Shown piece by piece: positions 55,486-62,478 of a stretch of DNA of 64,000 nt. The position numbers and the translations under genes are program-made. The DNA is from Streptomyces plumbidurans (lineage in GTDB: Bacteria > Actinomycetota > Actinomycetes > Streptomycetales > Streptomycetaceae), in contig NZ_JAFJSY010000039.1 of NCBI RefSeq assembly GCF_019857225.1, positions 1 through 64,000 of the forward strand, read 5' to 3'. The first letter of the stretch is position 1. Each line of letters starts with the position of its first letter. The notes beneath the pieces are model-generated. The model was not told the origin of the DNA. It ran no database searches and saw nothing but the letters and a program-made list of their open reading frames with translations.

Positions 55486-56783
55486 TGGTCGTCTCCTTCC
55501 AGCACCTCGACGGCGCCGTGCAGGGTGGGCAGTACGGGAGCAACGGTCGAGTACTTCCGCGCGATCGCTATGGCCTCTTCGGTCGGCGTGAGGTGGGAGC
55601 GGGCGCGGCTCCAGCCGCCGTCCGGTCCCGTGCACACGGCCACGCCGCGTTCCTCCGCCGTGATCGACTGCGCGACGGCCACGGCGTCCTTGTTCAGGTC
55701 GCCCAAGGTCATCTCTGCCGTACCGGGGTCGTTGACCCGGTGGCAGATCCGGCCGCCGAGCTGCGCTCGCAGGGCGGTGACGCCGGGGCCGAGGTCGGAG
55801 CCGACGCGCTGTCCGGCGACGACCAGGTGCAGGCCGAGCGCGGCCCCGAGTTGGGCGAGGCGGAGCAGGAGCGTCGAGCACTGCTCCGTCTCTGCCCTGC
55901 TCTCGCGCGTGCCGTCGGAAAGATAGAGTTCCGCGATCTCGTCGACGATCACGACGACGGGCACCGGACGCAGCTTGTCGGGCAGCTCCCAGATCGAGCG
56001 GACACCCGCCGTCCGGCAGGCACTCATCCGGGCTTGCATGTCGACCACCAGGGCAGAGAGCACGGTCACCGCCTCACGCCTGCACGTGGCCAGCGCGCTC
56101 AACCGCCCGGCGAACAGGCCGAGTTCCATGCCGCCCTTGCAGTCGATGCCGACCAGGGCGACGGGCTGCCCCGCGAGTTGGGTGATCAGCCGTGCCAGCA
56201 ACGTGGACTTACCCGAGCGAGTCGCCCCGGCGATCAGCCAGTGCGGCACGAGCCGTAGGTTCATCACCCAGGCGCCGCCGCTCTCCAGGACGCCGATGAG
56301 CGCGGAGAGGAGTTCGGCCGGGGCCGTGGCTAACCCAGGGCGTTCCAGCGGATCCGTGGCTGTCGCCGTCAGCAACACGAGGCCGCGTTCCGGTGAGGTG
56401 ACCCGGACCGCGTGAACCTTCCACGCGTGCACCAGGGCGTCAGCTGCCTTCAGATACGTCGCCGGGGTCTGGCCCGCGTGCAGCCGCACCGTCACGGTCA
56501 GGCCCACGCGGGTAGCCCGCGGGAACGAGATCCGGGGAGCCACCGGGCGCAGCGGGTCGCCCTTGACCACCAGGTCCCCGAGCAGCCCGCGCGGCGGGCG
56601 ACGTGACACCGCGAGGTCATTGAGCATGGCGACCTTGCGCCACGTCGCGAGCACCCGGCACGCGGTCACCATGTAGCCGACGAGGTACCAGTGCCAGACC
56701 GGGCGATGCCGGCGAACCAGGTCACCGACCACGAGCACCCAGGCCAGCGCTGCCACGCCGAGGGCGAGCAGGATGGGTCCCAT
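55482..56783 (-). CDS. traB: FtsK/SpoIIIE-like conjugal DNA translocase (TraB)
   Basis: The 433-residue protein has N-terminal membrane segments (ILLALGVAALAWVLVVGDLV, WYLVGYMVTACRVLATW) and an FtsK-type ATPase domain with Walker A IAGATRSGKSTLLARLIT and Walker B PVVVIVDEIAELYL. VVAGQRVGSDLGPGVTALRAQ and GRICHRVNDPGTAEMTLGDL are typical of AICE transfer proteins. It pumps double-stranded element DNA into the recipient. The ATG overlaps the previous stop (TGATG); a GTG one codon upstream is an alternative. The C-terminal winged-helix DNA-recognition part is short. Confidence 0.9.
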   Translation of the reverse strand: MGPILLALGVAALAWVLVVGDLVRRHRPVWHWYLVGYMVTACRVLATWRKVAMLNDLAVSRRPPRGLLGDLVVKGDPLRPVAPRISFPRATRVGLTVTVRLHAGQTPATYLKAADALVHAWKVHAVRVTSPERGLVLLTATATDPLERPGLATAPAELLSALIGVLESGGAWVMNLRLVPHWLIAGATRSGKSTLLARLITQLAGQPVALVGIDCKGGMELGLFAGRLSALATCRREAVTVLSALVVDMQARMSACRTAGVRSIWELPDKLRPVPVVVIVDEIAELYLSDGTRESRAETEQCSTLLLRLAQLGAALGLHLVVAGQRVGSDLGPGVTALRAQLGGRICHRVNDPGTAEMTLGDLNKDAVAVAQSITAEERGVAVCTGPDGGWSRARSHLTPTEEAIAIARKYSTVAPVLPTLHGAVEVLEGDDQ

Positions 56784-57130
56784 CACGCGTCACCGCCCTT
56801 GCGCTGCGCGGGAGTTGCGTGCGCAGGCGTGACGGCGTCCGCGCGGAAGCTGACGCCGTTGCGGTCGCCCATCGCCCAGACGAACGCCGTCAGTCCGGTG
56901 ACCTTGACGGCCTGGCCCGGTTCGAGCCCCTGGGGCTCACCGCTCACGGCGATCTCGATGACGGATATACGCCGCCCGTCCGGCCGCACGATGACGGCCA
57001 CGGTGTACACCGGGTTGCCGTCTCGGTCCTTCTTCACCTCCTGCGTCTCGAAGTTACTGAACTTCACTTCGGGCACGTTGGCGCACCGCAGTACGCCCAG
57101 CCGTGCCGTGTCCACGGGAATGGACTGCAT
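56783..57130 (-). CDS. SCO3933-family regulatory protein of AICEs
   Basis: The 115-residue protein has a beta-rich core: VDTARLGVLRCANVPEVKFSN, QEVKKDRDGNPVYTVAVIVRP, ISVIEIAVSGEPQGLEPGQA, VKVTGLTAFVWAMGDRNG. The fold resembles an OB-type domain. Homologues sit just before traB in many Streptomyces elements and carry the name of S. coelicolor SCO3933, a regulatory label without proven mechanism. AAGGAGG eight bases before the ATG gives strong initiation. Expressed from the divergent promoter under the palindromic operator. Confidence 0.8.
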   Translation of the reverse strand: MQSIPVDTARLGVLRCANVPEVKFSNFETQEVKKDRDGNPVYTVAVIVRPDGRRISVIEIAVSGEPQGLEPGQAVKVTGLTAFVWAMGDRNGVSFRADAVTPAHATPAQRKGGDA

Positions 57131-57155
57131 TTCGTCGGCCTCCTTGGCCAGTCGG

Positions 57156-57179
57156 GACGTCAGCTATAGTGCTGACGTC
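57156..57179. promoter_or_regulatory. 24-bp palindromic operator between SCO3933-type gene and GntR repressor
   Basis: GACGTCAGC and GCTGACGTC are perfect 9-bp arms around TATAGT, which also resembles a -10 box. It sits 26 bases upstream of the SCO3933-type start on the transfer operon side. A half-site like TGCTGACG recurs at 57238-57245, closer to the GntR gene. This is the natural binding site for the KorSA-like repressor. Confidence 0.65.
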
Positions 57180-57298
57180 ACTTGTCCTTACGAGTTACGA
57201 CTATGGAGCTCTGTACGGGACGAGTGCAACTACTTATGCTGACGAGTGATGTCGCGCGTGCGACGTGACTATGACCCCAACCCGACGGAGACACCCAG

Positions 57299-58078
57299 AT
57301 GTCGGAGATCCAGCGTCCCGGCGCCCTTTACCAGCAGGTGGCCGCCGCCATCCGCGAAGCGATCCTGTCCGGCGAGTTCGCGCCCGACTCCCTGTTGCCG
57401 TCCGAGGCACAGCTCATGGCCCGCTACGAGGTGTCGCGGCCGACCGTCCGCAACGCCATCGCGGCTCTGCGCGCGGAAGGCCTCATCGACGTCCGTCACG
57501 GCAAGGGCAGTTTCGTACGCTCCAGCGGACAGCCCGTACTCACCCTTGAGCGACGCATCAGCCGTACCACCGAGGGCAAGTTCGTCATGCCCAACGGCGA
57601 CATCTGGCAAGAGGCCGAGGCCCCGGCCGCGTACCGCGCCCGCACCACGAAGGACACAGGCCACCTGCTCCAACTCGACACGGATGAAGCCCTGTTCGGC
57701 TGCGACCGTCTGCTCATCGATCCGAGCACCGGGACACGAGCCATGCACCGCACCTTGATCCCGTTTGAGGTCGCCGAGATCGTCCCGCTGCTTGCCGAGG
57801 AGCCGTGCAAGCGCCCAGCGGCGTTCTACCGTCTGCTCACCGAGGACGGCCACAAGCTGAGCTGGTCCGAGACAGTACGCGCCCGGATGCCACTGCCCGA
57901 CGAGCGGGCCACGATGAAGCTCCCGGACGCGACCCCGATCCTGCACCTCGCACGGGTCACTCACGACACCGACAACCGGCCCCTGATCCTCGAAGAACTC
58001 CGCGTCGGTGCGGACCGCGCTGAAGTCTCGTACCGGATCACCGCTGACAAGCAGCCCGCGCGACGCGCCCGCGCCTGA
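57299..58078 (+). CDS. korSA: GntR-family transcriptional repressor (KorSA-like)
   Basis: The 259-residue protein has an N-terminal GntR winged helix (ALYQQVAAAIREAILSGEFAPDSLLPSEAQ, YEVSRPTVRNAIAALRAEGLI, GKGSFVRSS). A C-terminal UTRA-type effector domain follows (HLLQLDTDEALFGCDRLLID, AMHRTLIPFEVAEIV, THDTDNRPLILEELRVG). KorSA in pSAM2 keeps the transfer and replication genes off; here the gene diverges from the SCO3933-type gene, traB and rep, with a palindromic operator between. A GGAG site lies before the ATG. Confidence 0.85.
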   Translation: MSEIQRPGALYQQVAAAIREAILSGEFAPDSLLPSEAQLMARYEVSRPTVRNAIAALRAEGLIDVRHGKGSFVRSSGQPVLTLERRISRTTEGKFVMPNGDIWQEAEAPAAYRARTTKDTGHLLQLDTDEALFGCDRLLIDPSTGTRAMHRTLIPFEVAEIVPLLAEEPCKRPAAFYRLLTEDGHKLSWSETVRARMPLPDERATMKLPDATPILHLARVTHDTDNRPLILEELRVGADRAEVSYRITADKQPARRARA

Positions 58079-58289
58079 GTGGCAACCGGAATCGGTCGAA
58101 ACACCCTTCACTTCCTCAAGGGCGCGCCTGCGGCGCGCCGGGCCGCCCGGCCGCCCCGGCCGGGCGTGCGGCGTGGCCGCCGGTCCCGTCCGGTCGCCGG
58201 ACGCCCCCACCCGCAGCACGCCAAGGGAGTCGAGGCGACAACCGGCCGTCGCGGGCCGGGGCGTGGTGGGCTGGGGGTCGACGGCCTCC
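58079..58289. other. Non-coding GC-rich stretch after the GntR gene
   Basis: No supported gene. It contains a GC hairpin GGCGCGCCTGCGGCGCGCCG near 58122 that may terminate the repressor transcript, then unstructured GC-rich sequence up to the large palindrome. Confidence 0.5.
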
Positions 58290-58436
58290 GAGACTTTAGG
58301 CAGCCACCATGGGGCGAGCCTCGAAGAACAGGGGGCCGATCGGGCTATTGCGGGCAGGTCCAAGGACTGCCCGATCCGCTGGCGAGCGTAAGGCCCCCTG
58401 TTCACTCGCCCCATGGCAGCTCCAGCCCAAAGTCTC
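58290..58436. repeat. 147-nt imperfect palindrome, candidate element origin or transfer site
   Basis: Matched arms in order from outside in are GAGACTTT/AAAGTCTC, CCATGGGGCGAG/CTCGCCCCATGG, GAACAGGGGGCC/GGCCCCCTGTTC and GATCGGGC/GCCCGATC. A top stem GGGCA-GTC/GAC-TGCCC has a four-base loop. Short unpaired bulges separate them. It is non-coding and lies just beyond the GntR gene. Such nested hairpins fit a single-strand (sso/sti-like) replication origin or a TraB recognition locus. Confidence 0.65.
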
Positions 58437-58485
58437 TCCGGCCGGCGACGTGCCCACGTGCACCGCTCACCAGCGAGAAGACGCC

Positions 58486-58791
58486 TCATGCTGCACCACC
58501 GTCGCCACCCGTGCGCGCCTCCAGCAACCCAGCGAGCCGCTCCACCGCACCGGGCCAGCCCGCCAGCCGCACGACCCCGCGCCCGCCCTCATCCGTCGAT
58601 GCCACGGCCCGCACGGCGGACAGCTCGAATCCCATACCCAGGAGCGCCCGGTTGAGCCGATCAGCGGCCTCGTGCGCCTCACGCCACGCCGCGATGTAGT
58701 CGACGCCGGACACCCAGAGACCGGAGTCCACGCCCGGCACGTCGAGACCGTCGTTCAGCCAGTCCTCACCGAAGCCAGTCACCTTGCCCAC
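58486..58791 (-). CDS. Hypothetical protein (101 aa)
   Basis: Acidic N terminus with GFGEDWLNDGLDVPGVDSGL, then helical segments DYIAAWREAHEAADRLNRALL and GWPGAVERLAGLLEARTG. No motif recognised. A GTG at codon 4 could be the start. It lies at the probable edge of the AICE and may belong to it; similar small genes occur in Streptomyces elements. Confidence 0.55.
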   Translation of the reverse strand: MGKVTGFGEDWLNDGLDVPGVDSGLWVSGVDYIAAWREAHEAADRLNRALLGMGFELSAVRAVASTDEGGRGVVRLAGWPGAVERLAGLLEARTGGDGGAA

Positions 58792-59106
58792 CTCTGCCCT
58801 GATCTACGTAACGGATCGTCAACTTCCTTGGCCCAGGGCACAAATGCAGCACGACGGCCCCGGTACCATCAGGCACCGGGAACCGCCGTGTTCCCAGCCG
58901 GGCCACCCTTCGCTTTCCAGGGCTGATGGGGTGGCCCGGTCTCGGTATTGGGTTGTGAAGCGCGGCCCCTCACGCGGGAGGGGAGCCCCCGGACGTCCGA
59001 GAGGCCGCGCCCCTTCGGCCGGAGTGGTCAGACTCCGACCAGTGACCGGATCGCCGCCCACTCCCGATCGCGAGGGGAGCAGATCGGGGCGGCGACCCGG
59101 CGTCTG
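58792..59106. other. Intergenic region with two hairpins
   Basis: No supported gene. GGGCCACCC/GGGTGGCCC pair at 58900-58937, and a second strong hairpin (annotated) follows. Both probably end transcripts coming from either side. Confidence 0.5.
59052..59094 (-). terminator. Terminator after the ATPase gene
   Basis: CGCCGCC with GGCGGCG and an inner CCGATC/GATCGG stem, directly downstream of the ATP-binding protein gene on the minus strand. Confidence 0.6.
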
Positions 59107-59664
59107 TCAGGCCGAGTTCTCGGCCCAGAGCCGGTCAAGGTCCAGGCGAGCCCAGACCGTCTTGCCGCCGCCGTTGAGTCCTGGCGACCACCAGAGCGCG
59201 TCAGCCAAACGCTGAATGATCAGCAGGCCGCGCCCCCGGTCTGGCAACAGCGCCTCGACGAAATCCCCCGCCAGGTCCGGCGAGATGAACTCACCACCCG
59301 GAAGGTCGGGCGGGGACGAGTCCTCATCCGAAACGCCGATCGCCAGCAGACCGGGCCAGTTCATGAGCCACACGTCGATACGGCGCCCAGCTCCAGGTGC
59401 CGCCAGGCAGTCATCCGGAATGGCGTGGTGCACGACGTTGCCGACCAGCTCCGACGTGATGAGCTGCGCGTCATCGACCGCGTACGCGATGCCCCAGGTT
59501 CGGAGGTAGGAACCGACCATGTCCCGCGCCGCCTTCACGCAGTCCGGGTCCTCCGCATAAAGCGTCATCGCCCGGAAATGGCCGTTGGCCGCATCGTGCA
59601 CCGAGTGACGCGGAGGGCCCGCCGTCGAGGCGTTCGCTGCGTGTTTGCTCTGCCGCACTTCCAC
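59107..59664 (-). CDS. RsbW-like ATP-binding protein (HATPase_c)
   Basis: The 185-residue single GHKL ATPase domain shows the N box in DDAQLITSELVGNVVHHA, G1 in LLAIGVSDEDSSPP and G2 in DRGRGLLIIQRLADALWW. The second half of the N box normally gives Asn-x-x-x-His; here NVVHH keeps this. Such stand-alone domains in Streptomyces act as anti-sigma factors or unknown regulators. No sigma factor or antagonist is beside it. It diverges from the HTH/TPR gene, with palindromic sites between them. GTG start. Confidence 0.86.
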   Translation of the reverse strand: MEVRQSKHAANASTAGPPRHSVHDAANGHFRAMTLYAEDPDCVKAARDMVGSYLRTWGIAYAVDDAQLITSELVGNVVHHAIPDDCLAAPGAGRRIDVWLMNWPGLLAIGVSDEDSSPPDLPGGEFISPDLAGDFVEALLPDRGRGLLIIQRLADALWWSPGLNGGGKTVWARLDLDRLWAENSA

Positions 59665-59761
59665 CGCGTTCCCTCCCGAGTGCTGGCGGGCCCTCTCGCC
59701 CGCCGATCTGTGCCGACCAGTGAACGGCGCGGGCAGCTGACGCGGGAGCGTTCATCAGGGG

Positions 59762-59773
59762 GTTCACGTGAAC
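59762..59773. promoter_or_regulatory. Palindromic site 1 upstream of HTH/TPR regulator
   Basis: Perfect 12-bp palindrome GTTCACGTGAAC between the divergent ATPase and regulator genes. It shares the GGGGGTTC context with site 2, 32 bases away (three helical turns). Confidence 0.5.
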
Positions 59774-59788
59774 ACGCGCAAAGGCAAA

Positions 59789-59810
59789 GGGGGTTCGCGA
59801 ATGAACCCCC
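59789..59810. promoter_or_regulatory. Palindromic site 2 upstream of HTH/TPR regulator
   Basis: GGGGGTTC and GAACCCCC form perfect 8-bp arms around a six-base centre. Related to site 1; both may bind the regulator encoded next to them. Confidence 0.5.
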
Positions 59811-59871
59811 CGGACCGATACTGCTGTGCCACGATGAATACTCGCCGTCATTCTCGGGTTGGCAGGGGAGC

Positions 59872-61248
59872 ATGAGCCGAGAGCCAAACGCGCACTTAAT
59901 CGCCGTCATGGACGAAGCGAAGATCTCGAACAAGGGCCTTGCGAAACGCATGACCGACGAGGCCGACCGTCGGGGCATCGAGCTGGGCACAACGCATGTC
60001 TCAGTCAAGCGATGGCGAGACGGCTCGAGCATCCGGCCGCAGACAGCGGCGATCATGGCGCATGTCCTGTCAGCCAAACTCGGCCGCCGCATCACACCCG
60101 GCGATCTCGGTTTCTTCGGCGACACACAGGCGACCACGCCGGAGCCGATCGGCTACCCCAGGACAGTGCCGGATGTCCTGTCCACCCTTGACGGACTCGC
60201 CCAGGAACGCGCCGACGCCCCGGTCTCGGACCAACTGATCATCGCGGAGGCCGACCTCAGCTCAGCCGTCCTGTCATGGATCATCGCGCGCCCCGACGGC
60301 ATCCAGGCCGACAGACCCGCTCACCAACGAGTGGGCATGCGTGACGTCAGGGCGATCAGAGACGCCGCCGGAACGTTCATGGCGCTGGACTTCAAATACG
60401 GCGGAGGCCACGGCCACAAAGCACTACGCCACTACTTCCGGCACGAAGTGCTGCCCCTCCTGAACGCGAGCTACACCGAGAAGGTAGGCACGGCACTGTT
60501 CGGCGCCGCCGCCGAGGTCTCCCAATTACTCGCGTGGACCGCCTACGACGCCGGTAATCACCGACTCGCCCACCGCTATCTCACCTCCACACTGCGCCTA
60601 TCCCAGGTCATCGACGACCGCATGTTCGGCGCCCGCATCCTGGGCAACCTCAGCCACCAGGCGAACTACCTCGGCAACCACGCCCAGGCCATCCAACTCG
60701 CCCGCGCCGCCGTCGAGGGCGCCCACGGACGAGCCACCCCACGCGCCATGGCCTTGAACTCGGCGATGGAAGCCCGCGCTCTCTCCAACGCAGGCGACCA
60801 CACCGGGGCAGGCCGCGCGATGAACGAGGCCGAACGCCACTTCGAGCGCGCCAACGCTGCCGAAGACCCGGCCTGGCTCGGCTACTTCGACGAAGCGGAA
60901 CTCATGGGCGAACTCTGCCACTGCTTCCGCGACCTCAAGATGCGCAGGGAAGCCGTCGAACAGGCGCAGCGCGCCGTGGACAACACCGACCCGAAATACG
61001 CCCGCACTCTGGGCTTTTGCCGCATGGTGCTTGCCCAAAGCCAGCTACTCAACGGAGAGTTGGAAGCCGCCGTCACCACCGCGAGCCTCGCAGTCGACGG
61101 CGGCGATTCCCTCCAGTCCACCCGATTCCAGCGCTACGTGACCGACTTCCAGAACGAGGTCAGCGTGCACGTCACGAACCCCGCCGTGGCCGCCTTCAAC
61201 GAGAAGGTGCGCGACGCCCTCAGCCGCCTGGACGAGGACGACGAGTAG
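59872..61248 (+). CDS. Helix-turn-helix regulator with tetratricopeptide-like repeats
   Basis: Residues 8-75 form an unusual HTH (HLIAVMDEAKISNKGLAKRMTDEADRRG, THVSVKRWRDGSSIRPQTAAIMA) like those of Streptomyces regulators similar to XRE proteins. The remaining 350 residues form TPR-type helical pairs (AEVSQLLAWTAYDAGNHRLA, GNLSHQANYLGNHAQAIQLA, AMEARALSNAGDHTGAGRAM, VEQAQRAVDNTDPKYA). TPR regulators of this kind often sense peptides. A GGGGAGC site precedes the ATG. It diverges from the RsbW-like gene and is followed, convergently, by a kinase gene. Confidence 0.82.
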   Translation: MSREPNAHLIAVMDEAKISNKGLAKRMTDEADRRGIELGTTHVSVKRWRDGSSIRPQTAAIMAHVLSAKLGRRITPGDLGFFGDTQATTPEPIGYPRTVPDVLSTLDGLAQERADAPVSDQLIIAEADLSSAVLSWIIARPDGIQADRPAHQRVGMRDVRAIRDAAGTFMALDFKYGGGHGHKALRHYFRHEVLPLLNASYTEKVGTALFGAAAEVSQLLAWTAYDAGNHRLAHRYLTSTLRLSQVIDDRMFGARILGNLSHQANYLGNHAQAIQLARAAVEGAHGRATPRAMALNSAMEARALSNAGDHTGAGRAMNEAERHFERANAAEDPAWLGYFDEAELMGELCHCFRDLKMRREAVEQAQRAVDNTDPKYARTLGFCRMVLAQSQLLNGELEAAVTTASLAVDGGDSLQSTRFQRYVTDFQNEVSVHVTNPAVAAFNEKVRDALSRLDEDDE

Positions 61249-61254
61249 CAGTAG

Positions 61255-62169
61255 CTACCAGGGCCGCCAGTCCCGTGGCGCATCGTCGTTCCGCAAACCT
61301 GCGATGCGCCGGCGGTACTCGGCCGCGGTCTCCTCGTCCTCCCGAATGTTCTGCATGAGCCAGGTCGTCATGCCGAACTCTTGGATGCCCCGAAGCGTCT
61401 CGTAACCGGGCCAGTCGTACAGGTCGCGCCCATACGCAGCCACGAAGTCGGCGTACTGCTCGTCTGTCTGCCAGCCAAGGCTGTGATGCTCCACCGCCGT
61501 CACCATGAGATCCCACTCAGGGTGGTCGTAACAGAACGCCTCGAAGTCGATGAGGAGCACGCGCCCCTGCTCGTCCACCATGAGGTTCTGCACATGGGCA
61601 TCCCCGTGCACCGGCCCCTTCGGCGTCTCGAACCGCAACTCCGCGTACTTGTCCCGCAGTTCCCGCCACCGCTTCCGCAAGAACGCCCTGTCGTCATCCG
61701 GGATCACAGCCCGGTCGAGCCGCAGCTCCTGCTTGTCGAAGGGCTCAAAGGACGGAAGTACCAAACCTTCCGGCAGGGTCAGCGAGTGCAGCTCCCGCAG
61801 GATGCCGCCCAACTCCCCGTAGGTGGCCTTACGGTCACCCTCAACGATCAGGTGCCAGAAGGTCACCGGATGACCGTCGATCACAACAGGCTGCTCCAGA
61901 TCCTCGACGATCCGAGCGGCCGGGAACCCTTCCCCCGCCAACCACCGCGACACGGCCACTTCGGTACGGGCCCTGGGCAACCACTCTTCCCCACGGGTGA
62001 CACGGACGATTACCGGCACGGAGGCCAGCCGAAACAGCGCGTTCTCCCCGAGCCTGATCAACTCCGCGCCTCTGTCGTCGAGTCCAGCAGCCCGGCACGC
62101 GGCAGCCATCACCCGCGCAGCCCTCGCCGACGTGAACCCCTCTTCCGATCGAGCAGCGTCAACCGCCAT
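61255..62169 (-). CDS. Aminoglycoside-phosphotransferase-fold kinase
   Basis: The 304-residue protein has the APH/choline kinase layout: N-terminal lobe with LIRLGENALFRLASVPVIVRV, catalytic loop GPVHGDAHVQNLMVD (HGDxHxxN) and metal-binding VLLIDFEAFCYDHPEWDL (IDFE rather than the usual IDxD). GVLREL-like segment GGILRELHSLTLP is also typical. It probably phosphorylates a small molecule; antibiotic resistance is possible but unproven. Convergent with the HTH/TPR gene, with only six bases between stops. Confidence 0.85.
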   Translation of the reverse strand: MAVDAARSEEGFTSARAARVMAAACRAAGLDDRGAELIRLGENALFRLASVPVIVRVTRGEEWLPRARTEVAVSRWLAGEGFPAARIVEDLEQPVVIDGHPVTFWHLIVEGDRKATYGELGGILRELHSLTLPEGLVLPSFEPFDKQELRLDRAVIPDDDRAFLRKRWRELRDKYAELRFETPKGPVHGDAHVQNLMVDEQGRVLLIDFEAFCYDHPEWDLMVTAVEHHSLGWQTDEQYADFVAAYGRDLYDWPGYETLRGIQEFGMTTWLMQNIREDEETAAEYRRRIAGLRNDDAPRDWRPW

Positions 62170-62478
62170 GCCCGTACCAGCTCCCCTAGTCGCGCGCGAT
62201 CAACCGGAGCACGCCTACGGGTGACCAACCCGGCGTGCGCCAGACACGACCATGAACGTACCCAGCAGCGGCCGATCGAGGCGAGTGGCGGCATTCGAGT
62301 ACGCGGCACACGCCCGCTTAGGCATAGCGTTCATCGAGTGGCCTCGCGGGTCGCCGGGCGGCCAACGCTGTCAGTACGGTAGGCCTGCGACGCTCGCTGA
62401 CTTCTTCCCTGAGGGCCCGAGGCGCGTGAACCGTAGCCTTCCACTCGACATTTTTGAAGCCGGTCAGTTACCGGTTGC
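62170..62478. other. Intergenic region before the CRISPR trailer
   Basis: No supported gene. A short open frame over 62252-62482 lacks coding character and ends inside the first repeat. No Cas gene or leader-like AT-rich stretch is found here, in keeping with this being the trailer side. TCAGTTACCGG-type sequence directly abuts the first degenerate repeat. Confidence 0.5.

Larger units (their letters stand above)
51700..58800. mobile_element. Actinomycete integrative and conjugative element (AICE), approximate extent
   Basis: Serine integrase, RepSA-like initiator, TraB/FtsK translocase, small transfer-associated genes and a GntR repressor together define an AICE that transfers as double-stranded DNA. 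Limits are inferred from gene content only. No att direct repeats were found by eye, so the ends may be several hundred bases off. The 101-aa gene at the right and the S1 gene at the left may lie inside or outside. A frameshift in rep suggests it may no longer replicate. Confidence 0.75.

Noticed and set aside
51700-62470. Direct repeats that would mark attL and attR of the AICE
   Set aside because: No match longer than a few bases was found by eye; serine integrases often leave only a very short core, so a computed comparison with an empty site is needed.
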